The notes: a model not told the origin generated them from the letters alone. A DNA stretch of 55,044 bases from JBGFRR01 sp041695045 (GCA_041695045.1 JBGFRR010000030.1:1-55044), one strand, 5' to 3'; counted from the stretch's first letter, positions 30,218 through 41,194 are shown. Numbers and translations are program-made.

Positions 30218-33100
30218 ATGCTGAAGTCAAAACTGTTCTGGAAGGTGATCGGCAACTTCGGGTTTTTGCTGCTCATTCTGACGGCAATGACGTATCTGAT
30301 CACCAACATGCTCCGCCAGATTGAAGAGAAGTTCAACGCTGCGCGGGCAGACATGCAATCGGTACAGAACGTCAACCGTCTTGCCTCATTCATCGATAAC
30401 GTCCCGCCGGCTGCACGGGAATACGCCTTTACAGGGTCCCCGGCAGTCCGAGCCGTCTACGAAAGCGGGCTGAACGACTTTAGCACGGCGCTCACGGCCG
30501 CACAGAAGGACTTTGCGACCGACACCAGCAGCACAATCTCACTCAAACGGGTTGAAGACCTCTACTACAGCTGGATTCAACATGTCGGCAACAAGTTCAT
30601 CAGTATCCATGAGGAGCGTCTCACCGAGCAGGAGACAGCACAACGCTTGAAAGGATTGTTCGAGCTTGAGGCGAATGTTCGTTACATACCCATTGCCCGG
30701 TCCCTCCTCAAGGAGATTACTCAGAAAAAAATCGTCTCCTCGCCCGCTTCGATCGAGTTTGCCATCAACCTGAGTCAACAAATGACGTCGTTCATCATGA
30801 TCGTCAACGTTCTGGTTGCCCTGTTCTCGCTGGCACTCGGATTCGTTCTCACACGGTCGATCACCAAGCCGGTGCAGAAACTGAAAGAGGGAACGAAGAA
30901 CATCGTGGAAGGAAAGTACGAACCCATCGACCTCCATCGGTCTGACGAGCTTGGCGAGCTTGCAAACGATTTCAACAACATGGCGAAACTCCTCGGCAGT
31001 ACGTACACGCGGCTCAATGCCTATTCCGAACTCGTGACGGAACTCAACACGCACGAGACCATCGAGGAGGTCGAAAGCCGCAGCCTTGCACTTCTGTGTC
31101 AGCATTCAGGTGCAGTGATTGGCGCAGTCTATGAATACGACCCCGATGCGCAACTCCTGCAATTAACCAACGGCTATGCCCTCGACCGTCGCACGGCCGC
31201 CACCAAGCACTACGCGCTCGGAGACGGGATTCCGGGCCAATGTGCGCTTCTCCGGAAACCGCTTGAGGTTGCCGATATCCAACCGCCGGAGGGCTTTACG
31301 ATTCAAACAGGCATCGCGGACGTCGTGCCGCGCTCTATTGTGGCCGTTCCGATACTGTTCCAAGAAAAACTGCTCGGGGTCATCGTGCTCGGCTCCATGA
31401 CACCGTTCGACGACACACGCAAAGACATCATCAACAATTCCGTTCCGCAGATCGGCGTTGCAATCACCAATGCACGCAACTATGAGGCTGCCCAAAAGCT
31501 TTCGCGGGAAGTGGCAAAGCGCAACGAGGAACTCGACGGAAAGAATGCGGAACTCGAAAAGGCGTACCGCGTAAAATCGGACTTCCTCGCCAGCATGTCC
31601 CACGAGCTGCGCACACCGCTCAACTCCATCATCGGCTTCAGCTCTGTGCTGCTCGGGCCGAACGGCGACCCGCTGACAAACGACCAGCGCAAGGCCCTCG
31701 ACAAGGTGCTGAAAAACGGCAAACACTTGTTGCAGCTCATTAACGACATCCTCGACTTCTCGAAGATCGAGTCGGGACGGATGACGGTCAATGTAGAATC
31801 CGAAGAGGTGGCCGAAGTCGTTTCAAACTCACTCATGACTGTTGAAGCGTTGGTGAAGGCCAAGGGGCTTATGCTCAAACAGGAGATCGAGCCGGAACTT
31901 CCCATGCTGGCAACCGACGTGCTGAAGGCGAAGCAGATCATGGTCAACCTGCTGAGCAACGCCGTCAAATTCACCGATGCCGGAGAGATCGCCGTGACCG
32001 TGCGAAAGCTCCCCAACGGCTTCGTCAGTTTTGCGGTCAAGGATAGCGGGATCGGGATTGAAGAGAAGAACTACGAGCGGGTCTTCGAGGAATTCCAGCA
32101 GATCGACACCAGTAATACGCGAAAGTACAAAGGCACCGGCCTTGGACTTCCGATCTCGCGACGGCTGGCGCGCATCTTGGGCGGCGACCTCACCGTGCAC
32201 AGCGTCTACGGACAGGGGTCGACGTTCACGCTGGCGATTCCTCCGGTGTATCAGGGGAAGGAAGTCCCGAGCCGGCCGGCAGAGAAGGAAATCTCCATGC
32301 AGCCGAAGTTTCCTGCGCCCACCCCGCAAAGCGGGGCGGTACCCGTTATGACATCGGGAAGCGGAACAAAAATCCTCTGCATCGACGACGACCCCGACGT
32401 CATTGAAATCCTCCGCAAATACCTTGTACCGGAAGGCTACGCCGTGACGGGAGCGCTCTCGGGCGATGAGGGAATCAAACTCGCGCGAGAGCTCCAACCC
32501 TCCCTTATCACACTCGATATTATGATGCCGAACAAAGACGGCTGGGAAGTGTTGCGCGAACTTAAGCAGCACGGCGAAACCCGCGACATCCCCGTCATCA
32601 TTCATTCGATCATCGATAATAGGCCCTTGGCCATCTCGCTGGGTGCTCTGGATGTTATGACAAAGCCGGTTGAACCCAAGCGACTCCTCAGTATCGTCGA
32701 ACGAACATGCAAGTCCAACGATGAATTCGTCCTCGTCGTTGACGACGACATCGACTACACCATCATGCTGCGCGAACTGCTCACACGCGACGGCTTCCGA
32801 ACAAAAGTCGTCAACAGCGGCTCTGAAGCGCTGGAGATTCTACGGACATCTACTCCAGCGCTGATCCTGCTCGACCTCATCATGCCGAATATGGATGGGA
32901 TGGAAGTTGTGCGCCGCTTGCAGCAACACGAAACATGGAAGAACATCCCGGTTGTCATTCTCTCCGGGAAAGAGCTCTCGAAACAGGAACGGGACGAGTT
33001 GAATTCACACATCTGGCAGTATCTCCAGAAGAGTGAATTCTCACGCGAGGTCATCTCGGGAACGATTCGAAAGATTCTGAATATCGCTCATACGAACTAA
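30218..33100 (+). CDS. Membrane hybrid histidine kinase with two C-terminal receivers
   Basis: A 960-residue kinase. Two membrane segments (IGNFGFLLLILTAMTYLITN near 10-30 and FIMIVNVLVALFSLALGFVL near 190-210) flank a helical periplasmic sensor domain. A HAMP domain (TRSITKPVQKLKEGTKNIVE), a GAF domain (ALLCQHSGAVIGAVYEYDPD onwards) and a HisKA region with SMSHELRTPLNSI follow. The ATPase part has NLLSNAVKFTDAGE, DSGIGIEEKNYERVFEEF and GTGLGLPISRRLA. Two receivers follow, with acceptors in LITLDIMMPNKDG and LILLDLIMPNMDG. It is the most complex sensor of the operon and probably feeds the CheY and REC-kinase proteins beside it. Confidence 0.92.
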   Translation: MLKSKLFWKVIGNFGFLLLILTAMTYLITNMLRQIEEKFNAARADMQSVQNVNRLASFIDNVPPAAREYAFTGSPAVRAVYESGLNDFSTALTAAQKDFATDTSSTISLKRVEDLYYSWIQHVGNKFISIHEERLTEQETAQRLKGLFELEANVRYIPIARSLLKEITQKKIVSSPASIEFAINLSQQMTSFIMIVNVLVALFSLALGFVLTRSITKPVQKLKEGTKNIVEGKYEPIDLHRSDELGELANDFNNMAKLLGSTYTRLNAYSELVTELNTHETIEEVESRSLALLCQHSGAVIGAVYEYDPDAQLLQLTNGYALDRRTAATKHYALGDGIPGQCALLRKPLEVADIQPPEGFTIQTGIADVVPRSIVAVPILFQEKLLGVIVLGSMTPFDDTRKDIINNSVPQIGVAITNARNYEAAQKLSREVAKRNEELDGKNAELEKAYRVKSDFLASMSHELRTPLNSIIGFSSVLLGPNGDPLTNDQRKALDKVLKNGKHLLQLINDILDFSKIESGRMTVNVESEEVAEVVSNSLMTVEALVKAKGLMLKQEIEPELPMLATDVLKAKQIMVNLLSNAVKFTDAGEIAVTVRKLPNGFVSFAVKDSGIGIEEKNYERVFEEFQQIDTSNTRKYKGTGLGLPISRRLARILGGDLTVHSVYGQGSTFTLAIPPVYQGKEVPSRPAEKEISMQPKFPAPTPQSGAVPVMTSGSGTKILCIDDDPDVIEILRKYLVPEGYAVTGALSGDEGIKLARELQPSLITLDIMMPNKDGWEVLRELKQHGETRDIPVIIHSIIDNRPLAISLGALDVMTKPVEPKRLLSIVERTCKSNDEFVLVVDDDIDYTIMLRELLTRDGFRTKVVNSGSEALEILRTSTPALILLDLIMPNMDGMEVVRRLQQHETWKNIPVVILSGKELSKQERDELNSHIWQYLQKSEFSREVISGTIRKILNIAHTN

Positions 33101-33111
33101 GGGGGTGTACT

Positions 33112-34290
33112 ATGGTTGAACAACCAAGGACCACACCGGCCCAACCGGCCGTCGCAGCCGTTGAGCCGCAAGAAACCACAACGATCCTCGTGGTCGACGA
33201 CACGGAGGATAACCTCGACCTACTGGAGTTCGCACTGAAGCGCAAACCGGTCAGGATGCTGCGGGCATCCAGCGGTAAAGAATGTCTGACGTTGGCCGCT
33301 GCGCACAATCCGGATATTATCCTGCTCGACATTCAAATGCCGGAGATGGACGGCTTTGAGACACTGAAGCGCCTTCGTGCCAACACGATGACAGCGCGGA
33401 TTCCCGTCGTGTTCCTCACAGCCCAACGGAAAGACCCCAACAGTATTGAAGCCGGGCTGCTCATGGGCGCCGATGAATACCTGACGAAACCCATCGATAC
33501 CGAGGAGCTGCTTGTCCGGACGCGCACCCTGGTTCGGCTTCGACGCGCTGTTGCCGAGCTTGAACGAACGAAGGCGGATTTCACTGCAATGCTTGTGCAC
33601 GACCTGCGAAACCCCCTTCTGGGAATCAAGATGGTCATCGAGTATTTCAATGAGATGGAAGATAAAACACAGCCCCTGAAAAAGACAGATTTCGAACTCC
33701 TGGCCTCTGCCGCTCAATCGGCGGATAAGATGCTCCAGCTCATTAACGATCTGCTCGACGTTTCCCGCTTCGAGGCCGGAAAGGTAAGGTTAGAGAAAGT
33801 ATCTTTGTACATGCCGGATCTCATCCAGCGAATCGTCCAGCAGCATGAACTTCCGTACAAGAGAAAGAATGTGGGGCTATTCGTTGACGTTGGTGAGGCA
33901 ATCCCACGCATCCACGCCGACCCGCAAAAGGTCGAACAAGTCGTGATGAACCTGTTGAGTAATGCACTCAAGTTCACGAGCTCCGGAGGCACAGTCAATG
34001 TGCGGGTTGATGTCCTGCCCCATGGCTTGGAACGAGAGGGCGACCACCATCCCGCCATTCAAGTAAGCGTTTCGGACACGGGCTTCGGCATTCCTGCCGA
34101 CGAATTACCGCTGCTCTTCGAACGCTACAAACAACTCACCACCGCAAAGAAGATTACCCAAAAAGGAACTGGCCTCGGACTCGCCATTTGCAAAATGATC
34201 GTCGAAGCGCACGGTGGTGTCATCGACGTCCAGAGTGAACACGGGAAGGGCACCACATTCCGTTTCAGTATTCCGGTCAACGAACTCTAA
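33112..34290 (+). CDS. Response regulator-histidine kinase fusion
   Basis: A 392-residue soluble protein with an N-terminal receiver (ILVVDDTEDNLDLLEFALKR, acceptor in IILLDIQMPEMDG, FLTAQR, YLTKPID) at residues about 23-145. A HisKA region follows with MLVHDLRNPLLGIK, then an ATPase domain with NLLSNALKFTSSGG, DTGFGIPADELPLLFERY and GTGLGLAICKMIV. A REC-first kinase is likely switched by phosphorylation from another kinase, here the hybrid kinase 11 bases upstream. Start ATG follows GGGGGTGTACT. Confidence 0.9.
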   Translation: MVEQPRTTPAQPAVAAVEPQETTTILVVDDTEDNLDLLEFALKRKPVRMLRASSGKECLTLAAAHNPDIILLDIQMPEMDGFETLKRLRANTMTARIPVVFLTAQRKDPNSIEAGLLMGADEYLTKPIDTEELLVRTRTLVRLRRAVAELERTKADFTAMLVHDLRNPLLGIKMVIEYFNEMEDKTQPLKKTDFELLASAAQSADKMLQLINDLLDVSRFEAGKVRLEKVSLYMPDLIQRIVQQHELPYKRKNVGLFVDVGEAIPRIHADPQKVEQVVMNLLSNALKFTSSGGTVNVRVDVLPHGLEREGDHHPAIQVSVSDTGFGIPADELPLLFERYKQLTTAKKITQKGTGLGLAICKMIVEAHGGVIDVQSEHGKGTTFRFSIPVNEL

Positions 34291-34315
34291 CACTACACTG
34301 AAGGAGGTACGATCC

Positions 34316-35410
34316 ATGAACGGTAAAATTCTGCTCGTCGACGACGAAGATACCCTGCGGTTAGCGACGCAGGTTCGTCTTCAATCGAAGGGATATGACG
34401 TCACCACCGCGGCGGACGGAGAAGAAGCGTTGGAGTTGTTACAGGCAGAAACCTTCGACGTCGCTCTTCTGGATATTAACATGCCGCGTATGAACGGGCT
34501 GCAAGTGCTGGATTACATCACACAATCCCGTCCACAGACTGACGTTGTGATGCTTACCGGATTCGCGGATTTCAGCACCGCGCTTGAATGTCTGAAGAAG
34601 GGCGCGAGAGACTACCTGGTCAAACCGGTGGACATGGCGGAGTTGATTTCACGCGTCAACGCCATTCTCCGCGCCCGTCACTCCGAACAGGCATTGAATG
34701 AATATCGGCAGGAGAACGCCGGACTGCAGTTCTACGGTATCCTCAGCCCGCTCATTACGATCACAGCCATCCTCGAAACTGTTGCATCTTCCCCCCGCAC
34801 AACGACAACCGACGAGGACAAAGAGTTGCTCCAGTACACGCGCCGTTTGGCCGAGCAAGCCCTCACTCGACTCAAGGATGTGGCCGACCTATCCCTTCTC
34901 CAGTCGCTCCAACGACCGATTGACGGCCGCTCGGCAAACCTCAACGCCGTTGTGAAAACAGCAACCGAGCGGTATGCAGCATTAGCAAAGCTGCGCGGCA
35001 TTATCTTCAAGCGAGAGGTACAGCAGGACCTGCCGTCGGTGGCCATCTCCCCCCTGCTGGTCGAGGGAGCGCTGAACAACGCATTCGACCATGCGTTCCG
35101 ATACGTTGCACAGGGAGGATTGGTGAAGTTCTCCGTGCTTCGCAATGACGATGCAGAACCGTCGGGCACGGCGAACTCGCTTGTCTTTTCCATTTCGTAC
35201 ACCGGGACGGACCTTGACCCGACCGGTCGCAGCATGCTTCAACAGGGGGCCGAGAAGCTCTTTAAACGCGCCAGCGAGTTCGAGACAACTGTTCTCGCAT
35301 TGACAGCATGGCGTCAGCTTATCGAAACTGTTGGAGGGAGATTCTGGATGGAGCGGGATGACAACGCCATTCAGCGACTCAACTTTGCTCTACCGATCAC
35401 GGCATCGTGA
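34316..35410 (+). CDS. Receiver fused to degenerate kinase-like domain
   Basis: A 364-residue protein, ATG at 34316 after AAGGAGGTACGATCC. The receiver is intact (ILLVDDEDTLRLATQVRLQS, acceptor in VALLDINMPRMNG, MLTGFADF, YLVKPVD). The C-terminal 230 residues have kinase-like architecture, but no phospho-accepting His region is visible. The N-box is weak (LVEGALNNAFDHAFRY), and the DxGxG box is replaced by FSISYTGTDLDP. It is best viewed as a pseudokinase output, perhaps a protein-interaction or allosteric module. It follows the REC-kinase gene by 25 bases. Confidence 0.75.
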   Translation: MNGKILLVDDEDTLRLATQVRLQSKGYDVTTAADGEEALELLQAETFDVALLDINMPRMNGLQVLDYITQSRPQTDVVMLTGFADFSTALECLKKGARDYLVKPVDMAELISRVNAILRARHSEQALNEYRQENAGLQFYGILSPLITITAILETVASSPRTTTTDEDKELLQYTRRLAEQALTRLKDVADLSLLQSLQRPIDGRSANLNAVVKTATERYAALAKLRGIIFKREVQQDLPSVAISPLLVEGALNNAFDHAFRYVAQGGLVKFSVLRNDDAEPSGTANSLVFSISYTGTDLDPTGRSMLQQGAEKLFKRASEFETTVLALTAWRQLIETVGGRFWMERDDNAIQRLNFALPITAS

Positions 35411-35435
35411 GTGTACACTACTCCGAAGGAGGAGC

Positions 35436-36176
35436 ATGACACCGAACAACAATATTCGGTACGTCTACATCTTTCGTTTTGAAGATGGAACCGAGAAGCG
35501 ATTTGAGATTATGCTCGATGGCGCCACATTCCGCTACCACGGCGATGACCGGCAAGCCAAACCCGAATGGACTAAACTTCACCATCATCAGTGTGAGAAT
35601 TGTCCGCTGGCCGATACGGTGGAGTATTGTCCGGTAGCCGTCAATCTCGTTTCAATCGTCGAAGCGTTCCAGGAAAACTTCTCGTATGACAAAACGGAAG
35701 TGCGTGTTGAAACACGCGAGCGGACATACACGAAAAACACCTCGCTCCAGAAAGGACTGAGCTCCATACTCGGCATCATCATGCCGACGAGCGATTGTCC
35801 GGTGATGGACAAGCTGCGACCCATGGCGCCGTTCCATCTCCCTTTTGCGACCCCACGAGAGACGACGTATCGCGTCCTCGCGATGTTCCTGATGGCTCAG
35901 CATTTCCGGAGACTCAGGGGAGAACAGGTGGAAGACGATCTCAAACCGTTGCTGGAGATCTATCGGGAGGTTGCAATGGTTAATAGGGGGATTAGCCAGC
36001 GACTGGTGGAAGTGACCGAAAAGGATGCGAGCCCCAACGCCATTGTTATCCTCCACTCGCTAAGCGACTCGCTCCGATATTCCGTCGAGGGCAATTTCGA
36101 TGAGCTTCAATCACTGTTTACCCTCTACTTTAACAACACAGCAGAGACTCAAAAACCCGTCCCGGAAACATCCTGA
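35436..36176 (+). CDS. Conserved Cys/His-rich protein ending the pilus-phosphorelay operon
   Basis: A 246-residue protein starting at ATG 35436 after GGAGGAGC. The N-terminal third is beta-rich (YVYIFRFEDGTEKRFEIMLD) and contains HHHQCENCPLADTVEYCPVA, a Cys/His cluster that could bind a metal. I believe it matches a family of unknown function (DUF6901-like). The rest is helical and ends with VTEKDASPNAIVILHSLSDS. No signal peptide or membrane segment is seen. Co-transcription with the regulators suggests a signalling role; the biochemical role is unknown. Confidence 0.7.
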   Translation: MTPNNNIRYVYIFRFEDGTEKRFEIMLDGATFRYHGDDRQAKPEWTKLHHHQCENCPLADTVEYCPVAVNLVSIVEAFQENFSYDKTEVRVETRERTYTKNTSLQKGLSSILGIIMPTSDCPVMDKLRPMAPFHLPFATPRETTYRVLAMFLMAQHFRRLRGEQVEDDLKPLLEIYREVAMVNRGISQRLVEVTEKDASPNAIVILHSLSDSLRYSVEGNFDELQSLFTLYFNNTAETQKPVPETS

Positions 36177-36188
36177 AGGTCGCATCTC

Positions 36189-37436
36189 CTACCATCTCCT
36201 CGGCGCGCCGGTAATCGACCGCACCGTGTCGCGGGCGATCAGCAGCTCTTCGTTTGTCGGGATGACAAAGACACGGACCCGCGCACCGGATTTTGTGATC
36301 TCTGCTTCCTTCCCGCCGAAGGTCTGGCTATTGTTCACCTCGTCAATCTCAATCCCCAACCATTCCAACCCCTTGCAGACTCGCTGACGGATAACAGCTG
36401 AGTTTTCGCCAATCCCTCCGGTAAAGACAATCGCATCCGTTCCGCCAAGCTCAGCAAGATACGCGCCGATGTACTTCCTCACGCGTTTGCAAAAAAGGCC
36501 GACGGCAAGAGTTGCACGCCGATCCCGGTGTTCCCGCTCTTCTTCCAATAACTCGCGCATGTCGTTCGTGAGTCCGGAGACGCCCAGAAGCCCGGATTGC
36601 TTGTTCAACATCGCGTCGATTTCGGTGAGCGACGTTCCCTCCTTGTGAGCGAGGAACTCGATGATAGATGGATCCAGATCGCCCGACCGCGTCCCCATGA
36701 TGAGCCCCTCAAGTGGCGTCAGCCCCATTGATGTATCCACCGAGTCGCCGTTCCGGATCGCGCAGGCCGAACAACCGTTGCCAAGATGAAGTGTAATGAT
36801 ATTCGTCTCTTCGCGTTTCTTTCCGACAATCTGCCGATACCGGTAGGCAACATAGCGATGCGACGTGCCGTGAAATCCATATCGCCGTATCTTGTGCCGC
36901 CGGTACAGTTGATACGGGATGGCGTAGAGATACGACGTCTCAGGAATTGTGGAATGAAATGCCGTATCGAACACGGCGACCTGCGGTACTCCCTGTCCGA
37001 GCAACTCCCGCGCTGCATGAATCCCCTTGAGGTTCGCTGGATTATGCAGCGGTGCAAGTTCGATGCAATCTTCGATGCCTTCGATGACGCTCTTGTCGAT
37101 TACGACTGATTTCGAGAACTTTTCTGCCCCGTGCACCACGCGATGACCGACGGCGTGAATATCGGAAAGCGATTGAATGCCCGGAATCTGCGCATCGGGG
37201 GAGATGACCCACCGGAGCAGGTAGTCGAGCGCGGCACGATGGTCTCGAAGCGGAGCCGCTTGTTTCACTGTTGGTTGACCATCTGCCTGCAGGGTGATCA
37301 GCGACTGACTGCCGATGCGCTCGATGATCCCCCGGGCTTTTCGGACATCGGCATTCTTTTCGATGAGATCAAGGTCGGTTTCGATGATCTGGAATTTAAG
37401 GGAGGAACTGCCGCAATTGAGGACGAGGATGTTCAT
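36189..37436 (-). CDS. ackA: Acetate kinase
   Basis: A 415-residue enzyme that interconverts acetate plus ATP with acetyl phosphate plus ADP. Family signatures are MNILVLNCGSSSLKFQII at the start, FDTAFHSTIPETSYLYAIPY, RRYGFHGTSHRYVAYRY, LHLGNGCSACAIRNG, TPLEGLIMGTRSGDLDP and the C-terminal FTGGIGENSAVIRQRVCKGL. It is complete and of normal length. It is convergent with the phosphorelay operon (12 bases between stops) and not linked to a pta gene here. Confidence 0.97.
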   Translation of the reverse strand: MNILVLNCGSSSLKFQIIETDLDLIEKNADVRKARGIIERIGSQSLITLQADGQPTVKQAAPLRDHRAALDYLLRWVISPDAQIPGIQSLSDIHAVGHRVVHGAEKFSKSVVIDKSVIEGIEDCIELAPLHNPANLKGIHAARELLGQGVPQVAVFDTAFHSTIPETSYLYAIPYQLYRRHKIRRYGFHGTSHRYVAYRYRQIVGKKREETNIITLHLGNGCSACAIRNGDSVDTSMGLTPLEGLIMGTRSGDLDPSIIEFLAHKEGTSLTEIDAMLNKQSGLLGVSGLTNDMRELLEEEREHRDRRATLAVGLFCKRVRKYIGAYLAELGGTDAIVFTGGIGENSAVIRQRVCKGLEWLGIEIDEVNNSQTFGGKEAEITKSGARVRVFVIPTNEELLIARDTVRSITGAPRRW

Positions 37437-37442
37437 ACGCTT

Positions 37443-37480
37443 ACGCGGATTCTTGCCGATTTAATGGATTTGCACTGATG
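37443..37480. repeat. Dispersed repeat upstream of ackA
   Basis: On the minus strand it reads ATCAGTGCAAATCCATTAAA then TCGGCAAGAATCCGCG, a member of the ATCAGTG/ATCTGTGG repeat family also present at 38861, 41531, 43811 and 53430. The remaining 250 bases to the MBL gene contain no recognisable gene; promoters of both divergent genes should lie there. Confidence 0.5.
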
Positions 37481-37729
37481 AGTACAGCTAAATGATTGCA
37501 AATAGCCTTCGTGCGATGGTTTATTTTTGCTGTCTCCGGCGCTTCGGTGCACCGCCGCTGTCTTTGGCTGCTACGATCGCTGTTCAATGTACAATATTCA
37601 AACTCGTGCTGCAAAGGTTCGATGAGGCGGTCGTTTTACTTTTCCGTAATTTGCGCTATCTTCCCGCCCGCAGACTGATGTCTTTCAATGGGCCGGCCTG
37701 CCAATCACTACGTGTTATAAGGAGAAGCT

Positions 37730-38773
37730 ATGAAACCCATGAGATTGCTTCTTGCACTCGTTTTCACCGCATTGACTGCGGTCGCGCAGACGTCGCAGTT
37801 CTTCGACATCGTCAAAGTCGCCGACGGTGTGTACGGCGCTATCGGAAAACCGGGCATTCTGAGCAACGCCACCATCATTGTGACCGACCGCGGCGTCATT
37901 GTGGTCGATACGCACTTGCGACCGAGCTGGGCGAAGGACCTGATTCAAACCATCCGCCAGATTACCGATAAGCCGGTGCGCTACGTGATCAACTCGCACT
38001 GGCACGGCGACCACGTGCAGGGCAATCAGGCGTATCAGGCGGCGTTTCCCATCGGCACGGAGTTCATCTCGCACGTGAACACGCGGGATGACATCATCGG
38101 CAAAGCGATTCCGAGCGTGAAGCAGAATCTCGACAGCCTGCCGGTGCAGATCGGGCGATTGAAAACGCGATTGGCAGAGGGCAAGAACCCCGACGGCTCG
38201 ACAATGACCGACAGCGCGAAGCAGGTTCTCCAACGACAGATCGCCAACCATGAATCGTATCTCGAAGAACTGACGACGCTGCAGATCACGATCCCCAATC
38301 TGACGTTTGATAAGAGTCTTACTCTCTGGGCCGGCGAGCGCGAAGTCCGCGTACTCTATTTCGGCGAAGGGCATACTCGCGGCGATGTCTTCATCTATCT
38401 GCCGAAAGAGAACGTGCTGATCACGGGCGACATGCTGACAGGCGGGTTGCCCTTTATGCGTGACGCCGTGCCGCTGGCATGGGCGGCGACATTGGAGAGC
38501 GTCGGGAAGTTGGAGATTGAACAGATTATTCCCAGCCATGGTCCGGTGCAGAAAGGGAAAGACCGACTGAACCTCGTCGTGCAGTACCTCAAAGATCTCT
38601 ACCCCGCCGTGGAAGCACAGGTGAAGAAGGGCGCGACGGTGGAAGAAGCTGTCAAAGCCGTAGGCGACCAGCTCGCACCGAAGTACGAGAAGGAGTTTCC
38701 CAACTTCCGCGCGGGGCTTGGCGGGCCGTTGGGGAACGTGACAAAGACGTATGAAGCGGTGAGGGGGAAGTGA
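37730..38773 (+). CDS. Secreted metallo-beta-lactamase-fold hydrolase
   Basis: A 347-residue protein with a signal peptide (MKPMRLLLALVFTALTAVAQ). The zinc site is HWHGDHVQGN, followed by GEGHTRGD and IPSHGPV, in the order expected of the fold. A helical insertion (LPVQIGRLKTRLAEGKNPDG, TMTDSAKQVLQRQIANHESY) precedes the third metal ligand. It is probably a periplasmic hydrolase; the substrate cannot be deduced and a true beta-lactamase is not implied. The start follows AAGGAGAAGCT. Confidence 0.85.
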   Translation: MKPMRLLLALVFTALTAVAQTSQFFDIVKVADGVYGAIGKPGILSNATIIVTDRGVIVVDTHLRPSWAKDLIQTIRQITDKPVRYVINSHWHGDHVQGNQAYQAAFPIGTEFISHVNTRDDIIGKAIPSVKQNLDSLPVQIGRLKTRLAEGKNPDGSTMTDSAKQVLQRQIANHESYLEELTTLQITIPNLTFDKSLTLWAGEREVRVLYFGEGHTRGDVFIYLPKENVLITGDMLTGGLPFMRDAVPLAWAATLESVGKLEIEQIIPSHGPVQKGKDRLNLVVQYLKDLYPAVEAQVKKGATVEEAVKAVGDQLAPKYEKEFPNFRAGLGGPLGNVTKTYEAVRGK

Positions 38774-38860
38774 GTGGGTGAGCAGACGAGAGGAAGATAG
38801 GGGGAGAGGTCGGTTCTTATGCCTCATCCGTGCGTCCATCCCGATCATGTTAATACGCGC

Positions 38861-38892
38861 ATCTGTGGAAATCTGTCTTGAATCAGTGAACA
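38861..38892 (+). repeat. Dispersed repeat upstream of pgi
   Basis: ATCTGTGGAAATCTGTCTTG followed by AATCAGTGAACA belongs to the repeat family described at 41531-41567. It ends about 22 bases before the pgi start codon. Confidence 0.5.
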
Positions 38893-38914
38893 TCATGCGA
38901 ACATACGGTCAATT

Positions 38915-40558
<1,644 letters not shown>

Positions 40559-40564
40559 AGCGAG

Positions 40565-40768
40565 ATGCTCAGCAAGGTCAATCTGATGCAGAAGCTCAGT
40601 CTCTTTCACGACCGCTGTCCGCCTCCGGCGGAAAGATCGTCGGCGAGCTGAACGATTCCTGTCAAACTCGTGAAGCTCAAGGGCGAGTTCGTCTGGCATC
40701 ATCATGACAACGAAGACGAGCTCTTTCTTGTTCGGAAAGGCAAGCTCACGATGAAGCTCCGCGGGTGA
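40565..40768 (+). pseudogene. Cupin-domain pseudogene
   Basis: MLSKVNLMQKLSLFHD is open, then a frameshift at TCCGCCTCCGGCGGA (40618-40632) breaks the frame. A KIVGELNDS segment is readable in another frame, and VKLVKLKGEFVWHHHDNEDE, then LFLVRKGKLTMKLRG, resumes in the first frame after an in-frame TGA. WHHHxxEDELFxVxxG is the conserved cupin metal site. The C-terminal half is missing after MKLRG. The small palindrome is probably the inserting agent. The gene is not functional as it stands. Confidence 0.75.
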
Positions 40769-40876
40769 ATCGATTAGAGTGGATTTGAGTGGCTGCCGTA
40801 TCGCAGGCATGACATTTACTGCAATGCGCTAAGTTTACTCTGTTTGACATTCCCGCGCCAATGGCGTATATTCCCT

Positions 40877-41194
40877 ATGCTCATCATTGAGACATCTGTC
40901 TTTACAAGACGGATCACGGCGCTACTTGCTGACGAGGAGTACCGTATTCTCCAAGAGGCGCTTACGGTGCATCCTGAACTCGGTCGAATCATTCCTGGCA
41001 GCGGTGGCATCCGTAAACTTCGCTGGAGAGTTCTCGGCCACGGAAAACGTAGCGGTATTCGAATTCTCTATTACTGGCTCAAATCCAGACGGATTCTTCT
41101 CATGCTCTTCGCTTTTTCGAAGAGCGAACGATCCGATCTCACACGCGAACAATTGAGACAACTCCGAAAACTGGTTCAGGAGGAATTGAAATGA
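40877..41194 (+). CDS. RelE/HigB-like toxin
   Basis: A protein of about 105 residues starting at ATG 40877. The fold is recognisable from FTRRITALLADEEYRILQEA, IPGSGGIRKLRWRVLGHGKR, SGIRILYYW and AFSKSERSDLTREQLRQL. HigB/RelE toxins cleave mRNA on the ribosome. The gene overlaps the helix-turn-helix partner by 4 bases (ATGA), in the toxin-first order typical of higBA. Confidence 0.8.
   Translation: MLIIETSVFTRRITALLADEEYRILQEALTVHPELGRIIPGSGGIRKLRWRVLGHGKRSGIRILYYWLKSRRILLMLFAFSKSERSDLTREQLRQLRKLVQEELK

Noticed and set aside
34316..35410. Ordinary histidine kinase
   Set aside because: Phospho-accepting His and glycine-rich ATP motifs are not visible, so only a receiver plus kinase-like domain is claimed.
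37730..38773. Antibiotic-resistance beta-lactamase
   Set aside because: The metallo-beta-lactamase fold is shared by many hydrolases, and the helical insertion before the third metal ligand is not typical of class B enzymes.
37715..38896. Long minus-strand frame opposite the MBL hydrolase
   Set aside because: Antisense shadow rich in Arg/His/Leu with no motif; the plus strand has a signal peptide and complete zinc site.
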